From Mesorhabditis belari (taxonomy: Eukaryota > Nematoda > Chromadorea > Rhabditida > Rhabditidae), in the NCBI GenBank assembly GCA_958450365.1, contig CAUEEP010000730.1:1226001-1290000 (forward strand): a DNA stretch of 64,000 bases, given 5' to 3'. Both the position numbers and the translations under genes were made by a program. Positions 25,121 to 34,933 of this stretch are shown one piece after another (within the stretch, counting starts at the first letter, position 1; each line of letters begins with the position of its first letter). The notes under the pieces were generated by a model, which saw only the letters and a list, made by a program, of their open reading frames with translations, searched no databases and was not told where the DNA came from.

Positions 25121-28100
25121 TCAGCTACAAACCTGATTTCCATTCTGTTGTCCGACTTGGCAGACGGATTGCCCCGGGCATTGGTAGTTCTGGTTGCAGC
25201 TTCCGATTTGCACTCCTCCAGTGCATCCGCATTGGGTGTTCTGTTGAGCCTGAGTGGGCACATAGGGAGCTGGAGTGGGAAGGGAGGCTGGTTGAGCACC
25301 TGAAGGAGTAGATTGATCACTTGCAAAAGAAATTACGCGAAATGGAAAGTCAAATCTGTAGTTTAGGATGGTAAATTTTGAGCCAATGCTAACTGCCTTT
25401 TGGTCTTTTTGATCTTTTTTTTTGATTTCAAACACTTACTGGTGTCCCACACGCAAACTTGAGCTTGCTCATCGAAAACGGTGGCCGGTGCGCACGGCAT
25501 CCTTTGCCATCTGAAAGGAAAGGATTTCAATTGATTGATGTAATTGATTAATTCAATTTCTACTGAAGCTCTCACCTTCCACAGTAAAGATTATTTGGAG
25601 CTGGTTGACATTGAAGGAAATGGGTTCGACTCTCGGGGTCTCTCGCCAACGGGTCCACCATCCACGAGCAGATGCCCTGATAAGCGGCATTCTGCACTCC
25701 TCCTTGCACTGAAATTAATTCAAATAAAATGATCCCAGTGAATAAGCGATAAGTTTAAGTAAAAGTAATGACAATGAATGCAATGACACTCACCTAATGG
25801 GCAAGCCTGTGGCTGCTGAACAACTTCTTGTTGTTGGGGGCAATATTGTTGTTGAGTGGTCGTCGTTTGACAGTTCTAAAGTGACTCTATAAAGATATTT
25901 AGAGGTTTCGAGATCACCTCAAACCAATCTCACACGCAAATTGCACTCTCGTAGATCGTTAGTTCAGAAAACCGGGGTCAGAAAGTTCAGAAAATGCTAA
26001 AATAAAGATCACACAACAAATGAGAAAAGAAGAGACTTTTGAGTCACTTGTCAAGCATTTGAACAAATATTTGAACAAGTTCTGGACAAGTATTTTGACT
26101 GTAAGAACCCAAGAGATAAAAGTATTCAACTAAAAGCCTGGATTCTTTTGAATTCTTAGACCTTAGGCTTAGGATTGTTAAAGTGCAAGTCAATTATGAA
26201 GCTGAATAAAGCTTTTCCAGGATTTTAACCATTGCAAATGAGGTAAAACTACTGGAATTTTAACAAGAAGTGACTCAAAAGTACAAAAAGCACAACAAAC
26301 AGAAGTCCTCTCTCTCTCGGAAATCACTTGTAACTAACAAGTTGTTGAGCCTCCTGTTGGCACATGCACAAGCCTAAGCCTAAGCCTAAGCCTGAGCCTG
26401 AGCCTGTAAAAAACGCCAAAAAAAGGGGGGCCCCCCCTCTCGGAAATTTTTTTTAAATTTGGTGGGGGGGGGGCCCCCGGGGGGGCGGGCGGGGGCCGAA
26501 GCCTAAGCCTAAGCCTGCTTAAAAAAAAAGAGCCTAAGCCTAAGCCTGAGCTTGAGCCTGAGCCTGAGTACAAAAAGCACAACAAACAGAAGTCCTCTCT
26601 CTCGGAAATCACTTGTAACTTACAAGTTGTTGAGTCTCCTGTTGGCACATGCATTGTTGAGCGGGAGTGGTTGGGGCTTGTTGAGGACAGCACATTGTTG
26701 AGGCGACCACTGGCTGAAAGATTCCCAGATTTTCCCTCATCAAAAATAACGTTAAAACAATGATAAGCAACTCAAGAAAATAAGGATTTGCTTTTGAATA
26801 TTTTCACGAAATAAGAAATCCTTTTTTATCCAAACTTCAAATAAAACTTTAAAACAAAACGAAACAAAAGCTGGAAATTCGCATCTTTTACTTACAATTC
26901 TCAGGTAGTAATTCTAAAAAGTAAAGTAAAATTGAGTTTCAAGTAAAATCTGAGTACCGTATTTTCTCTAATAGTAGTGCACCCTGATCGTCGCCTAAAT
27001 TCCTCGAAATCTCGAGAACCGCTTATCAGAACCTATCGATGTGGGATCGGAAAATGGAGCTGACGATGAGATCTAGTGGGGGATTTGAGTGTTGAGCTTT
27101 TGGAAAAACTTTGGAAGCCGTAAAATAGTCATCAACGCCAAACCAGTTCTGCTATAAACCTTACTAGCCGATCTGATCACCTCTTTGTCCAAGCATCGAA
27201 CTTGCAAGAGCTAGGCATTACTTTCAAAGATACAAAAGTTTCATTTGTTCAATAAATTTTTAATTTCCAACAATTTCCTACTCCTAACGCATCAAATCGA
27301 AGCTCTGATCTTCGCTAAAGTCCCTTCTAAAGCATTACCGTATTACCTCTAATAGTAGTGAACTCTGAGCGTCGCCTAAATCGCTCAAAATCTCGAGAAC
27401 CGCTTATCAGAACCTATCGATGTTGGGTCGGAAAGTGGAGCTGACGATGAGATCTAGTGGGGGATTTGAGTGTTGAGCTTCTGCAAAAGCTTGGAAACCG
27501 TAAAATAGTCACCAACTCGGCTGGGTGCACTATTAGAGAAAATCCGAGTAATTGATTTGAGCTCACCTGATTGTTCTGTTGAGTGACACACTTGCATTGG
27601 GGCTGTTGCTGAGGGCAAGGACAATTTTGATATTGAGAAAAGGTGATCTTCTGAACAAAAAGATTTCTTCAAAAAAAAAACTATTCAAAAAAAAACGAAC
27701 AGCCGTTGTGGACATTTGAGGGCTTCGACGGGTTTTCGGAGAGTTCACTGGTAGGTTGACTGGCTCGAGGATTTCCGGCGATGGGCACACACAGTTGTTC
27801 TCACCGTTCGGGCAAGCGCATTGGCGGGGAGCCTCGCGAATCTCGTCCACCATGAACTGCAAAATTTTACGAAAATTACAACTGTTTGATTTGTTTAAAG
27901 GAAATTCTCCTCTATATCTCTACCAGCTCAATATTTATCAACTCTGACAGTCTCTGAAAAAAAGAACTGCTAGAATTTGAGCTTTAGTTTTGAATACTAA
28001 GATACCAATTGTTTAAACTAAAGTGTAAATTATGTACTTACTGAGGTAAGGTGAGAGGTGGGGCAGAATTGGAAAGAAGTTGCGTTTGGTCCATCGCAGA

Positions 28101-29788
28101 GTTGTTGCTGTCTGCGCACCGATCGCACCGTTTTACAGCGACGAGCCGAGGCGACGAACTCGTAACCGGGAAGGCATTCTCTCAACAACCAGATGCCGAG
28201 ATCTTTTCTGAAATTTGGGATTTCCTTTGGGAGAATGGATAATGGAAGGAGTTTTGTTGTCAAGGATCAAAGTTTTAGTTTGAGATTTTTAGACAATGAA
28301 TATTCTTGCAAAGGAAGGATTGACTCGGGGGCCTTTGGAAAAAACCCAACTATTATATAGGTGCCCTTTTCTATTTAACTCCATATCCTATTTTATATTA
28401 TGGTTGAAAAATTACAAGGCAATCTCGAGCCAATATCTATTCTTTGTTATCTTTAACTACTCGAGATAGCCTTTGAGAACTCCATATCCGATCTTAGATT
28501 ATGCTTGCAAAGTTACAAAGCAATCTCGAGCCAATATCTTTATTCTTTTTATCTTTAACTACTCAAAATTAACCTTGCAAAACTAGTCATTACTAAGTGT
28601 GCAAAAGTTTCCAATTAGCTGAATCTATCAGCCTTTACTTGACCTTAATAGATCTTTTACAAGTAAAGGCCTAAAAGTATTAAATCCCTTGTGTTCCTTT
28701 ATCTCTACCCCAGTGATCGTTGATCTGGAATCCCGTGGGAGAATGACTGTCCTCTCCTCCTTATCCATCATCATCTTCTAGGGGGTACACGTGAGTGTCT
28801 GATGAGTGAGAAAGCAAAGAGAAAAGCGGTGGTTGGATGAATCTTTTGAGGGTCCGGACATTTGTTTGCGGTGATTGCGCGAAACCCCGCTGGGAAACCA
28901 GGCTAAGCCTCTTTTTCCTCTTTTTCCCATTCCTAGATCTTTTTTGTCGCGCCTTGATGACAAACAATGAGAGATCGAAAAAAGACAATCGGATGAGAAA
29001 AAGGGGAAAGAGACAAACAATCATCAGTCTCTCACAATGACATGAGAGTAAATCTTTGGCCATTTCTTTAGAAAAGATTACTGGTTTCAGTCTTGTTGTT
29101 GTTCTTGGATTAGATTACTGAAAAGAAACTCGTTCTTCTTGAAAAGACTGTAATAGGGATTGTTGATGAACTCAATTGTTAAGGATAAGCTCAATTTTCT
29201 TTTCACTAACCTATCCGTAACATCAGCCGCTTGTCTCACACATTCCACATATCTATTCGGATCACCGGTGGCTCGAGGGAATGATGGAAGTTGGCAGATA
29301 TCCCCAAGGATTGCTCTCCAATATTTTGGCGAATCCTCACCAGATTTTGCGTCCTCTTGCGCGTAGGAGACTGCTGAAAAGAAAGGAAATTTCATAGTTT
29401 TTAGTTTTTCTAGTATTGCTAGAACTTTTTGGTTACAGTTTTGAGAATAATGATGAAAGCACTTTACAAAGCTGAAAGCTCAATTATCAAAGCACTTTAC
29501 ACATTGCAAAGTGTTCAGCATTTTCAGGTGTTCAGCTACAATTGTACAAAAGTACAGTTACAATTGTAGCATACAGTTACAATTGTTACAACTTGTTTGA
29601 AAGTTTCACAATTGTAATTGTTGATTGAGTTTAAAAGAGATAAAATTCGACTGCTTTTGAATTTAAACAGCAATTTCTGTTAGTTTCTAGATAAAAAGGG
29701 TATAAAGCCCTTCAATAGAATATAGAGAAAGCAAAATCAACTCACCTAAAAAGCACGCAGCAGCGATGAGGGCGTGCTGGGTGCGCAT
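25121..29788 (-). CDS. Secreted Cys/Gln-rich protein with chitin-binding-like domain
   Basis: Ten exons: 29788-29746, 29373-29211, 28207-28042, 27856-27701, 27650-27567, 26713-26624, 25875-25794, 25708-25576, 25510-25440 and about 25320-25121; about 395 residues. The first 19 residues are a clear signal peptide (MRTQHALIAAACFLAVSYA). Middle exons are Gln-rich with many CxC and CC pairs. Exons 8-9 form a peritrophin-A-like (CBM14) fold: Cys at about 275, 295, 304, 312 and 325, with PCAPATVFDE and CVWD typical of the family. The C-terminus is a second Cys module ending NQVCS. A role in cuticle, eggshell or other extracellular matrix is inferred. All junctions agree in phase except 9-10, where the coding frame needs one more G before the exon or a non-AG acceptor. 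Intron 5 holds two MITEs and intron 6 holds telomere-like repeats. Confidence 0.8.
26283..26660. repeat. Telomere-like AAGCCT repeats flanked by an 85-bp direct repeat
   Basis: Two copies of an 85-bp segment (26283-26366 and 26571-26655) containing the 3' end of exon 6 and its donor flank two arrays of AAGCCT/GAGCCT (26370-26405 and about 26500-26570). Between them lies a patch of G and C homopolymers (26410-26500) that looks like a poor consensus. In the lower copy the donor is GTTAGT; in the copy used by the gene it is GTAAGT. Confidence 0.8.
26955..27145. repeat. MITE family A, right end truncated
   Basis: Starts TACCGTATTTTCTCTAATAG and continues through the conserved interior to GCCGTAAAATAGTCATCAAC, where similarity stops. 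It lies in intron 5 of the chitin-binding-like gene. Confidence 0.85.
27336..27551. repeat. MITE family A, full copy
   Basis: Same orientation as the copy 190 bp away. Left end TACCGTATTACCTCTAATAG, right end GTGCACTATTAGAGAAAATC. Two insertions of one family in a single intron. Confidence 0.88.
28377..28566. repeat. Tandem duplication, about 100-bp unit, two copies
   Basis: AACTCCATATCC ... GCAATCTCGAGCCAATATCT ... TCTTTAACTACTC occurs twice with about 15% divergence, in an intron of the chitin-binding-like gene. Confidence 0.85.
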
Positions 29789-30096
29789 CGTTTTGCTGGC
29801 AATGATCGAATGAGGCAATGAGGGGTATGCCTGAATGAATGGATAGAGATGGAGGTGGGGCTTGAGTTCTTTTCTTAAATGCAAAAGCTTATGCGACTCT
29901 TCCCTTCAGCACCCTTTTATATGAGGTGCCGTTTCTCGAAGAAGAGAGACTTCTACAGGTGGAGGGGTGGAGGGGTGGAGGGGTGAGACACGCCCCAGAC
30001 ACCCCCTCCACCCCTATTACCCCTTAGATCTCTCTTGTTTAACTCAATCCCCCCATCCGCTTTGTCTCTCTAATCTGTGAATGTGAGTGTGAATGA

Positions 30097-30250
30097 CTTT
30101 TTCTTCTCCTTCTTCTTCTTCTTCTTCTTCTTCTCTTTCTTCTTCTTCCTCTTCTTCTTCTTCCTCTTCTTCTTCTCCTCCGTCTTCTTCTTCTCCTTCT
30201 TCTTCTCCTCCTCCTTCTCCTTCTTCTTCTTCTTCTTCTTCCTCTTCTCC
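30097..30250. repeat. Polypyrimidine (CTT)n tract
   Basis: About 150 bases of TTC/CTC triplets on the plus strand, giving chance Ser, Phe, Arg or Lys/Glu homopolymer frames. Confidence 0.95.
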
Positions 30251-30821
30251 TTTTCCATTCTTTCAATCTACCGGTTCTCCTGGGGCCTTCATCAATGAAA
30301 AATCGTCGTGGAATGTACAAAAAGGATATACACTGAAGGCTTTCGAAAGCTAATAGATTGACTAGAATGTGTGTGGAACGGCTGCTGAGAAGTGCGGAAA
30401 GTTTAACGGGTTCACAAAAAGTATCAAAGCTAAGAATGATTCAAGGGTTGAGTGGGAAATAAAACTCGATATGTTGACATTATATTATTAAGCTTTGCAG
30501 AAAGTCTTTTCGTTCCTTTTCGTACTTTTGTTTAAAATTAACAAATGCAATAATTGAACTACGGTTTATTTCATTAGAAAAGTCAATTTATTGCTTGAAA
30601 ATTAAACCGAAATTAACTTAAAAAGATGGAAAATTAAACAATAAACACTTTTTATTCAGAGAAAATTATAGGTTAATTGGTAAATTTTTTATTTTTAATA
30701 AAAAAAGAACGAAAAAAACTTTCTAGACAGCCTAATAGTTAAGAAGATTTTAAAGTTTTTGAAATAGACTTTATTGTTATCGTTTTGAGTTTGATTCGAA
30801 TTGTTTAGACTAATCGAAAGA

Positions 30822-30930
30822 TGGCTTTGCCTCCGCTTTGCCTTTGCTCTGTCTTTGCTCTGTCTTTGCTTTGCCTTTGCTTTGCCTTTGCTCTGTCTTT
30901 GCTTTGTCTTTGCTTTGCCTTTGCTTTGTC
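30822..30930. repeat. Minisatellite of TTTGCC and TTTGCTCTGTC units
   Basis: Alternating TTTGCTTTGCC, TTTGCTCTGTC and TTTGCTTTGTC units. Confidence 0.85.
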
Positions 30931-30961
30931 AAGTTTTCCCCTACCGCTTATCTGGTATCTA

Positions 30962-31793
30962 CAGGGTGACCAAGAATTACCGCAATAACGTCGTATTATG
31001 TTATGAGCCCCATTTCCCTTTTTGCTTACCTATTTTTATGGTTTTTGTGTATTTATTTTAAGGTATGATTACTAACTTTCAATCCATTAGTATCGTTGTT
31101 TTCAGGAATGGTGAAAGCGTCTCCACATCGACAATCGATCTTTGATCTCAAGCGGCAGCGTGTTCAGGCGAGCGAGATCTCAAAGCGCCTGAATGTCCCC
31201 AGAAGCCTCGTTTCTCGAACCATTCAACGATCTTAACCCATTGGATTACTCAGTCTGGACTATTCTTGAAGCCAGGGCATGTGCAAAACCACATAAAAAT
31301 ATCGAAAGTTTGAAGAAGGCGCTCATCAAAGCATGGGATACACTCGATGATGCCTATTTGCTCGCCACGGTCAACGCGTTTCCCAAACGTTTGTCTGAAT
31401 CTGAAGCCTGTCTGAATCTGAAGCCTGTCTGAATCTGAAGCCTGTCTGAATCTGAAGCCTGTCTGAATCTGAAGCCTGTCTGAATCTGAAGCCTGTCTGA
31501 ATCTGAAGCCTGTCTGAATCTGAAGCCTGTCTGAATCTGAAGCCTGTCTGAATCTGAAGCCTGTCTGAATCTGAAGCCTGTCTGAATCTGAAGCCTGTCT
31601 GAATCTGAAGCCTGTCTGAATCTGAAGCCTGTCTGAATGCCGATGGAGGCAAATTCAAAATTTAATTCTTAATTTGTTACTGTTATATGTTGAATAAAGA
31701 TATTTAAGTTAACTTTTCGAGATGGGTTGCATATTTGGTTAAAAGCCAAAGGTTAAAAGCTTTTGTGTGTTGCGGTAATTCTTGGTCACCCTG
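30962..31793 (+). mobile_element. Internally deleted Tc1-type element with an internal minisatellite
   Basis: TA-flanked, with terminal inverted repeats CAGGGTGACCAAGAATTACC and complement. The plus strand keeps an N-terminal DNA-binding piece (ATG near 31108; IFDLKRQRVQASEISKRL, VPRSLVSRTIQR), then jumps to the transposase C-terminus (LNPLDYSVWTILEARACAKP), so most of the catalytic core is gone. Near the 3' end a 17-bp unit has expanded within the coding sequence before the terminal DGGKFKI. Confidence 0.9.
31385..31640. repeat. Minisatellite, 17-bp unit, inside the transposon
   Basis: About fourteen near-identical units of TCTGAATCTGAAGCCTG. The unit matches the transposase's own C-terminal codons (SESEACLN), so it arose in place. 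Confidence 0.95.
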
Positions 31794-32151
31794 TAGAATA
31801 CTGTTTTTTGCATTAAATCATCCGAATCCATAGAGGACCCATAAATCAATCTGAACCTGCTTTGATTTTAAAACAAGGCTCAGAAGCTTCTTTTTCGATC
31901 ATGAAAAAACCCCGTAATGTACCCGACTTCCCCCTCGGCTTTGAGACTCTTCTTTCTTCTCAAGTTTTTCATTCGTTAGCCGGTTTTGTTTTTCACACGG
32001 GAGTTTACCCGTCTCCATACACAAAAACAAACACAAGAAAAACGAAGAGACTGGGGGACAGGGATTTCTACAAAAAAAGGCCTAAAGGAATTAGAAGAAT
32101 TAGAAGAATTCTGCATTTCTCAATCCGGCTGAACTTATCTACCTCAACTAT

Positions 32152-32420
32152 TACCGTAAATACTGTAATAGTACCGCACCCCCATAATGACGGTGCGGAG
32201 TGTTGCGAAGTCTAGCTTTGAACGAGTTTTTCTCGACACTGGGTTATGCTACAATGCTCGTTTAAATATCAAAAAATAGCCCTGGATTTCAGCTATTTTT
32301 TGATACCAAAGACGCATTTTTTGAAAGTACGGGCGCTTTGAAAAAAATGAAATACTAAAAAACTTTTGCGACTACGCGACTGTACGATAGGGGTGGGGTA
32401 CTATTACAGTATTTACGGTA
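32152..32420. repeat. MITE family B, full copy
   Basis: Left end TACCGTAAATACTGTAATAG and the complementary right end, TA borders, and the same interior as the copies at 22.2 and 23.3 kb. Confidence 0.92.
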
Positions 32421-33329
32421 GGCTTTTCCAGAAAGTCTTTTCGTTCCTTTCCATATTTTCGTTGAAAAATAACAAATTCATCAATTAATCTATGATTTAC
32501 TCTAAGCTCACCAAGCTTTAAGTTCTTTGACTAATTCAGCAAGCCTAAAATTGTGATGCAAGACATTTTGTCTTACTCTACAGACAGGCTGCCATCAAGC
32601 TCTGCTCTGCTCAATAAAGGACATCACCTACCACACAATATAAAGAATCCAGCCTAGAGTTGATTTGTTTTTTGCTTGTACTGTTCCACTGTGAGTCATC
32701 TGATTTCATCAAAACCCAAAAATGAAGAACATCATCAAATGTCAGTGAATCTATCTCTCTGTTTCATTTCCAAAATCAAGAACAACAATCCCATTCATAG
32801 GAAGGAATGCTTCCTGGAGAGATGCAATGTGATCCCGAATTGACGGTGAATCGAATGAGCAACGATGACGGAGAGAGAGAGAGAGAGGGGATTGTTGATC
32901 CAGAGTGCACATGTCTTTCTTGATGACCAGCTCTCTCTCAAGAGCGATCCACTCTGTAAGCGATGCTTTTTTATGATCGAATGAGTGGGTTGTCTTTGTG
33001 AGGGAAAGAGGGTCCACTTGACGCTCTTGTCTCCTCCGCCGTGTCCCCTCCGCCGTGTCCGCTCCCGCGTGAACTTGAGAGCGGTTCTCTTCCGAATTTC
33101 CCCATCTTTGTTCTCTGAATATTTCCCAATATTTTAAGACACTCTCTCAGTTTTTCTCTATATCTACATGCTACATGGCTTTTTTTTCACAAAGATACAT
33201 TGGTATGTGCACACGGATTCGTATGCTCAGCGAAATTACGATGGGGTCGACTTGGGATCAAGGGGATTCAAAGGTTTTTGGTGTTTCTTAATTTTTAGAT
33301 TTTATACTTAAATAAGGCAATAGATCAAC

Positions 33330-33515
33330 TTGAATTTAATTGATTCAACTGGTTCAACTGGTTGAACTGGTTGAACTGGTTCAATTGATTCAACTGATTC
33401 AATTGATTCAATTGATTCAATTGGTTCAATTGATTCAACTGATTCAACTGGTTGAACTGGTTCAATTGATTCAACCGGTTCAACTGGTTCAATTGATTCA
33501 ACTGGTTCAACTGCT
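33330..33515. repeat. Minisatellite of 9-bp units
   Basis: Tandem TTGATTCAA, CTGGTTCAA and CTGGTTGAA units. It reads as Asn-Gln-Leu repeats on the minus strand only by chance. Confidence 0.92.
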
Positions 33516-33590
33516 TTTTGGGAACAATTTTTGCCTCAAATTTAGGCTATTTGAGCTTTGCTAAAAATTCTACATCCCAAAAATAGCTAT

Positions 33591-33947
33591 TAGGTTGGCA
33601 ACTGACGCGTCACTACTTAACATGTTTTTTGTAATTTCAAGCGCCGTTTCTTCCCTCTCTCCCGACTTGGCTCCTTCAGATTACTTTTTGTTTCGGTCGC
33701 TGAAGCACTTTTTGGAGGGAGAAAAGTTCGATGATCATGCTCAGGTCATAAAAGCAGTCAATGACTACTTCGCCTCAAAAACTCTCAAGTTCTTCGAGGA
33801 TGGGATCCGGGATTTGCGCAGAAGATGGGAAGAAGTCATAGATACAAGTGGAGAATACCTTTCGAATTGGAAGCTCTTCTTTTGTGTTTTTTAAAAATAA
33901 ATGATTTGTTACATAAACGCGTCATTATTAAGTTACCAACGTAATAG
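33591..33947 (+). mobile_element. Internally deleted mariner element
   Basis: Terminal repeats TTAGGTTGGCAACT and ...AAGTTACCAACGTAA. The coding remnant is the mariner C-terminus: SPDLAPSDYFLF (third catalytic Asp region of DD34D), then RRRWEEVIDTSGEY and a stop. The N-terminal DNA-binding part and first two catalytic Asp are missing. Confidence 0.9.
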
Positions 33948-34455
33948 ATAGATAAGGTTGAAATTGATTTAATATTCAAATTCAATAGATAAATCCACTT
34001 TGCTTAGGTTAAAGAACAACTTTGAATTGACATCGATCTCTAAATTGCTCAGCCAAAAATCACAAATTCTGTAATAGATCAAGCTTTGATCGTTTGCCCA
34101 CTCGAGTCTCCTCATGTCATTCATATTCATTCTTGTTCTTCTTTCCCTTCTTCTCTTTCTTCTTTCTTCTTCCCCTTCTTCTCTTCCTTCTTTCTTCTCT
34201 TCCTTCTTTCTTCTTTCCCTAAGGAAGAGTCAAGAGGGTTGCAATGATTTGTGCGACTTTTCTCTCAACGATAATCACTTGTTGACGGTCTTCTGGTATG
34301 TGGAGAGGACATTCTTTTCTGTTCCTGTACCACTACGCTAAATTGGTCTCAAGAAGGGGTGTGCAAGAAAATTAGGATGAAAATGAATGAAAATTATATC
34401 TTGAAAAGAGTTATATCTAGTACTGAACATCAAGGAAATGACACTTTAACATTTA

Positions 34456-34535
34456 CTCAAGACGGACATTGTACCAGAAGTATTGATTTGATTATTTGAA
34501 CCAAACTATTTGGTAGTTTGTCTCATGCATTCATC
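34456..34535 (-). pseudogene. Partial copy of the desaturase last exon
   Basis: Matches 34999-35065, within the last coding exon of the desaturase, including TACTCAAGACG(A/G)ACATTGTACCAGA and GGTAGTTTGTCTCATGC, with an insertion and small changes. It lies about 400 bp beyond the gene's stop codon and has no intact frame. Confidence 0.75.
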
Positions 34536-34933
34536 GTTCAGTTCAGTTCGATTTATGAAGGAAAAAGGTCCAAATTAGGACAATAAAACCAGTAATGGGT
34601 GTAGTAATATAGTTTTTTTTGAAGGTTCATGTAGAAATGATTAAAGTAGATCGGTCTATCTAGTATTAAAAGATGAAATCAATCAATCAATCAATTGAAA
34701 TTCATTCAAATGTTGTTGAAATGTTGTTTTTTGTTTTTTTGTTTTTTTTAGCATTGTTAACTTTCAAGATTTATTAATTAAATCAAATCAAGTCTAAGAG
34801 AAACTCTTAACTGAACATTGGCCAAATCATTCTAAGCCATAAGCTCCGCACAACAGCACTGTACTTGAAAAGAAAAGGTAAACAAGAAAGAAAATAAGTA
34901 CAAGAAAATAGTTTGACTAAATTTTGAGATCAA

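Larger units (their letters stand above)
29789..34933. other. Repeat-rich intergenic region
   Basis: Between the start of the chitin-binding-like gene and the end of the desaturase gene. It holds GGGGTGGA repeats (29955-29990), a (CTT)n-like pyrimidine tract (30097-30250), a TTTGCC/TTTGCTCTGTC array (30822-30930), a deleted Tc1-type element (30962-31793), a family B MITE (32152-32420), a 9/18-bp minisatellite (33330-33515), a deleted mariner (33591-33947), CTTCTTTC repeats (34120-34230) and a copy of the desaturase's last exon (about 34456-34535). No independent host gene is supported. Confidence 0.65.

Noticed and set aside
30039..30353. Ser-, Phe- or Arg-rich proteins at 30.1 kb
   Set aside because: Translation of a (CTT)n-like pyrimidine tract.
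31371..31658. FRQASDSDRLQIQTG repeat protein
   Set aside because: Antisense reading of the 17-bp minisatellite within a dead transposon.
32751..33017. 88-codon minus-strand frame upstream of 33.0 kb
   Set aside because: Looks partly protein-like but has no motif, no splice partners and crosses a GAGAGA simple repeat.
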